Source of the DNA: an uncultured Acidobacteriota bacterium
GTDB taxonomy: Bacteria > Acidobacteriota > Blastocatellia > RBC074
Length of the DNA stretch: 64,000 bases
Assembly (NCBI GenBank): GCA_902825875.1
Contig: CADECP010000010.1
Location: forward strand, 62,001 to 126,000
Direction of reading: 5' to 3'
Part shown: positions 59,409 through 64,000 of the stretch, piece after piece
Layout of the letters: each line of letters starts with the position of its first letter
How positions within the stretch are numbered: position 1 is the first letter of the stretch
Made by a program: the position numbers and the translations under genes
Notes under the pieces: generated by a model
What the model was told of the DNA's origin: nothing
What the model saw: only the letters and a program-made list of their open reading frames with translations
Database searches by the model: none

Positions 59409-59588
59409 CTTTCAGGCAGGTCTCCTGGCTTGGCCTGCGACGACGGCAACCTTCTCACGCGAATTACGCGCAATGGCGTTTAAGCCTCGTCGGCAAAATA
59501 TCGGCCTCACAGTGGCGGTGACCACGCGGGATTTGCACCCGCTTCCCTATTCTCTCGTTGCCACAACCGGCAACAAGCACCTGAAAAA
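59409..59588 (-). promoter_or_regulatory. Cobalamin (B12) riboswitch
   Basis: Read on the minus strand: TCAGGTG near the 5' end (59582-59588), GGGAAGCGGGTGCAAATCCC, GCCACTGTGAGG, then GCCAGGAGACCTGCCTGAA, the B12 box, at the 3' end. These are the conserved elements of the AdoCbl-type riboswitch. The 5' TCAGGTG and 3' GCCTGAA close the P1 stem. It precedes btuF and the fused permease-ATPase, which fits repression by cobalamin. Confidence 0.95.
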
Positions 59589-59590
59589 GT

Positions 59591-59883
59591 CATGAAAAGA
59601 ACTGTCCTGGAACGGCGGCAAACTACCACGCGATTCGAATTGCGGTCAATGAGACAGAAAAATTAAAAATAAAACTTGAGCCAAACCAGCCCGGCGTTGT
59701 AAAAAGAGGCTTCGACCTCCTGTGGTTTCTGCACTGACACTGCTGAAAACACCCAAAACATGATGCCGGTTTGATTCGTTTGGCAGGATCAACCCCCCAA
59801 AATGCCGATTCCCATTCAGACACAATCATCTCGTTCCATCCCCGTAAACATCAGCACTTTAAGTTATTTAGAAGGAAAATCAG
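59591..59883. other. Divergent promoter region, 293 bp
   Basis: It separates the cobalamin leader and the nucleotide-sugar dehydrogenase gene, which are transcribed away from each other. It should hold both promoters, but no confident -35/-10 pair was identified, and no repeat or ORF is visible. Confidence 0.45.
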
Positions 59884-61209
59884 GTGAGTAACAAACATAA
59901 ACTACTGGAAAAAATTGCTTCGCGCACAGCGCGAGTCGGAGTCATAGGACTTGGATACGTTGGATTGCCGTTGGTAGTGGAATTTGCCGGAAGCGGATTT
60001 GAATCCACCGGCTTTGAAGTGGACGCGCGAAAAGCCGACCTGCTCAATCGCGGCGAATCGTACATCCCGGATGTTCCTACGGCTCATGTTGCCGAATGCG
60101 TCGCGGCGAAAAAACTGCGCGCGACAACGGATTTTTCCGAACTGAAAGATCAGGACATCATCATCATTTGCGTTCCCACGCCTCTGCGAAAAACCAAAGA
60201 CCCGGATGTTTCTTACATCCTGGCCGCTTCTGAAAAAATCCAGGCCACGCTCCGACCGGGGCAATTGATTATTCTGGAATCCACGACTTATCCCGGCACG
60301 ACCGACGAAGTGCTGAAACCCATGTTCGACGAAACCGGACACAAACTCGACGAAGATTACTTTCTGGCCTTTTCGCCTGAACGAGTTGATCCCGGCAACG
60401 AAAAGTACAACACCAAAAACATCACCAAAGTCGTCGGCGGCGTCACGGCCATCAGCGCCGAAGTTGCTGCGGCGGCTTATTCGGCAATCGTTGACCACGT
60501 GCATGCCGTCAGTTCGGCTCGCGTGGCCGAAACCTGCAAACTGCTGGAAAACACGTTTCGCGCCGTAAACATCGGTCTGGTCAACGAACTTGCTCAGCTT
60601 TGCCACACGCTGAACATTGACACTTGGGAAGTCATCGCAGCGGCGGCGACCAAACCGTTCGGCTTTATGCCGTTTTATCCCGGACCGGGCATCGGCGGTC
60701 ATTGCATTCCGCTCGACCCGCATTATTTGTCGTGGAAAGCGCGCATGCACGGATTTGAAGCTCGCTTTATTTCGCTGGCCGAAGAAGTCAATTCCCGCAT
60801 GCCGGAACACGTCGTGGATTTGGTTATCAAAGGGTTGAACAGCCAACGCAAACCGGCAAACGGATCCAACATTTTGATTATGGGCGTAGCGTACAAACGC
60901 GACATTGACGACATGCGCGAAAGTCCCGCGCTGGCCATCATCGAAAAATTGCAGGAACTCGGCGCTGAAGTCAGTTTTCACGATCCGTATGTGGCAGAGG
61001 TTCATCTGGAAGGAAACGGTTCACGAATGAGCGGCATTCCGCTCAGCCAGGAGGTCGTCACCAAATCAGATTGCGTTGTCATCGTCACCGATCACCGCAA
61101 CATTGATTACGGCTGGTTGGTCGAACACGCCAAACTGGTGGTGGATACGCGCAACACCACGCGCAAATTACGCGACGAACGATCCGACGGCAAAATCATT
61201 CGCTTATAA
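59884..61209 (+). CDS. UDP-N-acetyl-glucosamine/mannosamine-type nucleotide-sugar 6-dehydrogenase
   Basis: 441 residues from a GTG start with AGAAGGA 8 bases upstream. GLGYVGLPL (residues 22-30) is the NAD-binding loop. LESTTYPGTTDE and FSPERVDPGN are UDP-GlcNAc-type marks. PGPGIGGHCIPLDPHYL contains the catalytic Cys. VAYKRDIDDMRESPALAI fits the C-terminal domain of the WbpA/WecC group. It makes a nucleotide-sugar uronate for envelope polysaccharide; exact sugar not decided. No other polysaccharide genes are in the window. It ends inside a hairpin terminator. Confidence 0.9.
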   Translation: MSNKHKLLEKIASRTARVGVIGLGYVGLPLVVEFAGSGFESTGFEVDARKADLLNRGESYIPDVPTAHVAECVAAKKLRATTDFSELKDQDIIIICVPTPLRKTKDPDVSYILAASEKIQATLRPGQLIILESTTYPGTTDEVLKPMFDETGHKLDEDYFLAFSPERVDPGNEKYNTKNITKVVGGVTAISAEVAAAAYSAIVDHVHAVSSARVAETCKLLENTFRAVNIGLVNELAQLCHTLNIDTWEVIAAAATKPFGFMPFYPGPGIGGHCIPLDPHYLSWKARMHGFEARFISLAEEVNSRMPEHVVDLVIKGLNSQRKPANGSNILIMGVAYKRDIDDMRESPALAIIEKLQELGAEVSFHDPYVAEVHLEGNGSRMSGIPLSQEVVTKSDCVVIVTDHRNIDYGWLVEHAKLVVDTRNTTRKLRDERSDGKIIRL

Positions 61210-61248
61210 AAACGGCGGGACAATTTTCCAAATTGTCCCGCCGTTTTT
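61208..61248. terminator. Strong hairpin terminator after the nucleotide-sugar dehydrogenase
   Basis: AAAACGGCGGGACAATTT and AAATTGTCCCGCCGTTTT form an 18-bp perfect stem with a 3-base loop and a flanking T-run on each strand. It overlaps the TAA stop at 61207-61209. The core is that of the GGGACAATTT family, extended by the CGGC outer part. Confidence 0.85.
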
Positions 61249-61274
61249 GTCAGAAAGCATTGCTGAAATGAAGC

Positions 61275-61299
61275 GGGGGCAATTTTTCAGATTGCCCCT
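61275..61299. repeat. Related hairpin (GGGGCAATTT family variant)
   Basis: GGGGGCAATTTTTCAG and ATTGCCCCTC pair imperfectly. It lies next to the terminator at 61208-61248 in the gap to the VWFA gene, and may be a second terminator for that gene on the minus strand. Confidence 0.5.
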
Positions 61300-61307
61300 C
61301 TTTCTTT

Positions 61308-62255
61308 TTATCCCTTCTGTTTCTTGGCGTAATACCCCTGCCGAGTGCGAACGTTGGCCAGCGGTTTGGCGACTTTGACTTCGACTACACGCCATTTGCC
61401 GTCATAACGTTCGTTGGTGGATTCATAAGTCAGCGTGTATTGCTGGCGCAATTCGTCAACGGTTTTGACAAACGCATCGCGGAGTTCGCTGCCGCCCGCC
61501 GTCCCAAAAAACTTGCCGCCGGTTTTGGCTGCCATGCCTTTCATGACTTCCGCGCCGTTGTCGCGCGGCTGAGATTTGAAAACCGAAGCGTCGCTCAAAT
61601 CCACGGCATAAATCGAAGCCTGCGCGTCCAACGTTTTTCTCAGGGCTTGATCCAGCGTCGCTTTGCTTTTGGTATCGGCTCCGTCTGAAACGACCAGAAT
61701 CGCGCGACGGCGTTCGGTGCGTTGAGACAAGGCTTCAGCAGATTTTGTAATCGCGTCGTACAGCGGAGTTTCGCCGTCCACTTTCAAATCCCAGACCGAA
61801 TCCGGCACATCGCGGACTTCCGTAAAATCCTGCAACTGTTTCACCTTGAACCCGCCGAAGCTGTAAATGGCAAAAGTGTCTCCATCGCGCAAACCTTCGA
61901 CAAACTTGGCGCAGGCGGCGCGCGCCAGCGTCAATTTGCTCTGCATGCTCAAACTGGTGTCGAGCAAAATCGCCACGGCGAACGGGCTTTCGCTGGCGTT
62001 GAAATCCACGATCTTCTGCGGAGCTTTGTCTTCGAAAATCTTGAAATCGTCCTGCTTCAGACCGGCGACATACCGATCAGTGCCGTCGGTGATGGTCACG
62101 TTCAACACCACCAGATTGGTTTCAAACTTGAATGTTTCCAGGTTTTCGGTTTTGGGCGGGTCTTGTTTGGGCGGCGGGTCTTGTTGACGCGCGCTGGTCG
62201 TGGCCAGCGACAATCCCAAAGTCAGCAACAACAAGAGAACGACTCTGCAAGTCAT
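61308..62255 (-). CDS. VWFA-domain protein of the Acidobacteria-specific type
   Basis: 315 residues from the ATG at 62255, which has GGAGG 6 bases upstream; a longer frame to 62267 is possible. A signal peptide (hydrophobic ~5-20) precedes a short linker, then a NLVVLNVTITDG region and the VWFA domain: the MIDAS motif DTSLS (D99-S101-S103), with a later GDTFAIYSFGG and VVSDGAD that add metal-binding residues. Such proteins bind metal-dependent partners outside the cell. Sequence matches the family I know as VWFA-related Acidobacterial. No adjacent partner is obvious. Confidence 0.87.
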   Translation of the reverse strand: MTCRVVLLLLLTLGLSLATTSARQQDPPPKQDPPKTENLETFKFETNLVVLNVTITDGTDRYVAGLKQDDFKIFEDKAPQKIVDFNASESPFAVAILLDTSLSMQSKLTLARAACAKFVEGLRDGDTFAIYSFGGFKVKQLQDFTEVRDVPDSVWDLKVDGETPLYDAITKSAEALSQRTERRRAILVVSDGADTKSKATLDQALRKTLDAQASIYAVDLSDASVFKSQPRDNGAEVMKGMAAKTGGKFFGTAGGSELRDAFVKTVDELRQQYTLTYESTNERYDGKWRVVEVKVAKPLANVRTRQGYYAKKQKG

Positions 62256-62418
62256 AACTTCCTCCATAAATCGTCTAACTCAGAGCAAAAAACCTTGAAA
62301 CAGGATTGCCAGGATTGTTTTCAGAATGAACAGGATTCAAACCTGACCGGGGCCTTGTTGGAATTAAGGAGCCTGTAAATCCTGTCGAAAAAGAATGTCT
62401 CAATGTTGTTTGTTCTGA

Positions 62419-62922
62419 TTAGTTCATGAAAGCGCGAAGAGTTTTGACCAGTTGAATGATGTCTGTGCAGCTTTCGACCACCTGGATCGAAATCACCTGC
62501 CGCGAAGTTTTCGCCAGCCGGTCATTTAATTGCGCGGTGGTTTCGCTGAGTTGTTTCAGCGCATCATCCAGAGTTTTCGGCGGCGATTCCAATTCGGCGT
62601 CCTGCGAACCGCCAAATTGCGAACGAATGTGGCGGGCGGATTTTTCGATCTCTTTCAATCGCTTTTCCGCCGAACGCGGCAACCGATTGTTTGCTGCGTC
62701 TTTTGACAGCGATTCGACATCCTCTTTGATCTGAAACCCTTTGCTGAGCAGTTTTTTGTGATCTTCTTCTTCGCGTTTGATCTGCATGCGCTTGAGCGTG
62801 TCGCGCATGGTTTCGCTCTGTTCATCAGGCGGAATGGCTTGCTGCGAACTGGCAGACTGCGCCTGAGCCGCAACCGCAGCGACAGCCAGACAGCCGATGA
62901 TGAACAGAATTTGTCGGGCCAT
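62419..62922 (-). CDS. Secreted helical protein of unknown function
   Basis: 167 residues from the ATG at 62922; a TTG at 62928 is an alternative. A signal peptide (cleavage after QAQS, ~residue 22) is followed by a Gln/Glu/Lys-rich helical body (EEEDHKKLLSKGFQIKEDVES, then EKRLKEIEKSARHIRSQFGGS) with no Cys-containing motif and no known domain. It begins 2 bases after the stop of 62925-63506, so both probably form one transcript. Confidence 0.65.
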   Translation of the reverse strand: MARQILFIIGCLAVAAVAAQAQSASSQQAIPPDEQSETMRDTLKRMQIKREEEDHKKLLSKGFQIKEDVESLSKDAANNRLPRSAEKRLKEIEKSARHIRSQFGGSQDAELESPPKTLDDALKQLSETTAQLNDRLAKTSRQVISIQVVESCTDIIQLVKTLRAFMN

Positions 62923-62924
62923 GT

Positions 62925-63506
62925 TCAATACTCACAAGTCAGTATGCGGCGCGAACTGCGACCACTGCTGTTTTTCTGGCTCAGATCAATGCCGAGAATT
63001 TTCCCGGCCAACCCCCGCAACACATCATCTTCCATTCGCCCGTTCGACTGGCAATCAATCCATTTGTTCGGACTCAAGGCATCGGCAATGCGTCCCTGAA
63101 TGTTGGCGGATACCAGCAACTGGGATGTTTTTTGGTTTAATGGCAAGGCTGTGATTTCCAACGAAGCGCGCCCCTGAATCCAATTCCGAACATCGCCCGC
63201 CGGCAATGTGGCCAGATATTCCAAATCGCTTTTCGTCGTCACGCCTTTGGTGAAGACAACCGGTTTCAGCACGATTTTGCCTTCGGCAGGCTTGCTCAGC
63301 GTTTCGTCAATTTGCAGGTTGCAGGTTTTCAGCACTTCGCGCACGCCTTCCAGAATCTTTTCGCGCGGCATGTTCATGTTGTAAGGATTGTCGAGCGGCG
63401 GTTCGGTCTTCGGACGATCAAAGGTCAATTGCGCTTGAGCCGTGATCGCCGAAACAGCGGCAAAAACAACGGCCAGCAAAAACAGATGCAGTTTCAATTT
63501 GTTCAT
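62925..63506 (-). CDS. Secreted protein of unknown function
   Basis: 193 residues from the ATG at 63506, which places a signal peptide at the start (hydrophobic ~6-20, cleavage after TAQAQ); an upstream in-frame extension to 63617 would hide it. The rest is a beta-rich, soluble periplasmic-type domain (KIVLKPVVFTKG, LPAGDVRNWIQGRASLEITALPLN), perhaps a lipoprotein-like or AMIN-type fold, but I do not recognise it. It precedes 62419-62922 by 2 bases. Confidence 0.65.
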   Translation of the reverse strand: MNKLKLHLFLLAVVFAAVSAITAQAQLTFDRPKTEPPLDNPYNMNMPREKILEGVREVLKTCNLQIDETLSKPAEGKIVLKPVVFTKGVTTKSDLEYLATLPAGDVRNWIQGRASLEITALPLNQKTSQLLVSANIQGRIADALSPNKWIDCQSNGRMEDDVLRGLAGKILGIDLSQKNSSGRSSRRILTCEY

Positions 63507-63763
63507 AAAGCGTTTGATTTCTTTCCTGGAAAAAGCGGCGACGGTTGGACGACCAACGCAACTCGTAACTTCAAAAAATGGAGGCAGTGCAGGCGAACGA
63601 ACAATACCAGCTTCCATCTAACTGCTTCAAGTTACAGACAAGACCTCCAGTCTGACTGAATTGTTTCGGCCTTCGCCAAACAAAAAAATTCCGCCAGATT
63701 GTTGCCGTCTGGAATAAAACGGCCAACCGGGCGGATGTTGCCTGTCAGGTGATGGTTTTGCGT

Positions 63764-64000
63764 TCAATGGCTGATTGCCAGCCGACCGGCGGCGATAAAC
63801 CCGGCAGCGATTTTTGAAGAACTGAGCGATTGGCGCAGGATTTTCCTGCCGCGATTCAGCCGCGACATCACCGTGCCGAGCGGAATATCCAACGTTGCGG
63901 CGATTTCTTTGTACGAAAACTCCTGCACGTCGGCCAGCATGACGACCGCGCGATACAACTGCGGCAGTTTGTCGAAGGCGGCCAAAACTTCTTCGTCGGC
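63764..64000 (-). CDS. ECF sigma factor, C-terminal part (truncated by window end)
   Basis: 79 residues are in the window and the frame is open to the right edge (ADEEVLAAFDK). Region 4 is clear: LPQLYRAVVMLADVQEFSYKEI (20-residue cap respected here by splitting: then AATLDIPLGTVMSRLNRGRKILR) with the helix-turn-helix. The last ~20 residues are a tail. The N-terminal region 2 lies outside. It heads no visible partner, and its stop lies 258 bases before the secreted protein's start. Confidence 0.85.
   Translation of the reverse strand, partial: ADEEVLAAFDKLPQLYRAVVMLADVQEFSYKEIAATLDIPLGTVMSRLNRGRKILRQSLSSSKIAAGFIAAGRLAISH

Noticed and set aside
59409-59588. tRNA-like look of the GGTGCAAATCCC segment
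   Set aside because: The order of conserved blocks is that of a cobalamin riboswitch, with no tRNA acceptor or anticodon arm.

Overview
The window reads as a chromosomal segment of a member of the Acidobacteriota, with a Blastocatellia-like genome the best guess. The clues are a VWFA-related protein of the type annotated as Acidobacterial (61308-62255), an Oar-like TonB-dependent receptor (49882-53463), CRTAC1/ASPIC-UnbV and TPR lipoproteins, many exported Gfo/Idh/MocA oxidoreductases, a YpdA-type bacillithiol disulfide reductase, the futalosine menaquinone enzyme MqnC, and a dense load of palindromic repeats. No rRNA, tRNA, CRISPR array, prophage or intact transposase gene was seen. The assignment is inferred from gene families only.

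Layout. 1-13.8 kb: a truncated discoidin-domain protein, then a minus-strand run of secreted and membrane proteins (thioredoxin-fold, TPR lipoprotein, CRTAC1 lipoprotein, sulfotransferase, DUF4380-like, and a membrane protein with a HEPN-like RNxxxH motif). 14-15.6 kb: an ECF sigma factor, anti-sigma factor and Spy/CpxP-like operon. 15.8-23 kb: mqnC, a small two-gene module, oxidoreductases, a 287-bp MITE-like element and a carboxylate-amine ligase. 23-26 kb: a membrane-anchored STAND NTPase with TPR repeats. 26-35.8 kb: a nucleoside transporter, a nagB-led sugar catabolic operon, a cupin/YpdA pair, another oxidoreductase and an AAA ATPase with a nuclease-like tail. 35.9-43.2 kb: a redox block (PQQ dehydrogenase between two paralogous TPR proteins, then a sulfite-oxidase-like molybdoenzyme with a di-haem cytochrome). 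43.4-49.5 kb: housekeeping genes (ttcA, thiL, dapD) and an esterase, Uma2 protein and oxidoreductase. 49.9-59.6 kb: two outer-membrane receptors and a cobalamin uptake locus (riboswitch, btuF, fused btuC-btuD). 59.9-64 kb: a nucleotide-sugar dehydrogenase, a VWFA protein, two secreted proteins and the end of a second ECF sigma factor.

The most unusual layer is the repeats. At least six palindromic families lie between genes and inside them. Two copies of one family sit in frame inside proteins: a 60-bp perfect palindrome in thiL and a 90-bp palindrome that encodes the linker joining BtuC to BtuD. Palindromes are also nested: a 148-bp element with 18-bp perfect terminal inverted repeats and 10-bp flanking direct repeats has inserted into an older palindrome at 56109-56339. 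The cobalamin leader shows a riboswitch, a terminator, and between them a segment able to pair with the B12 box.
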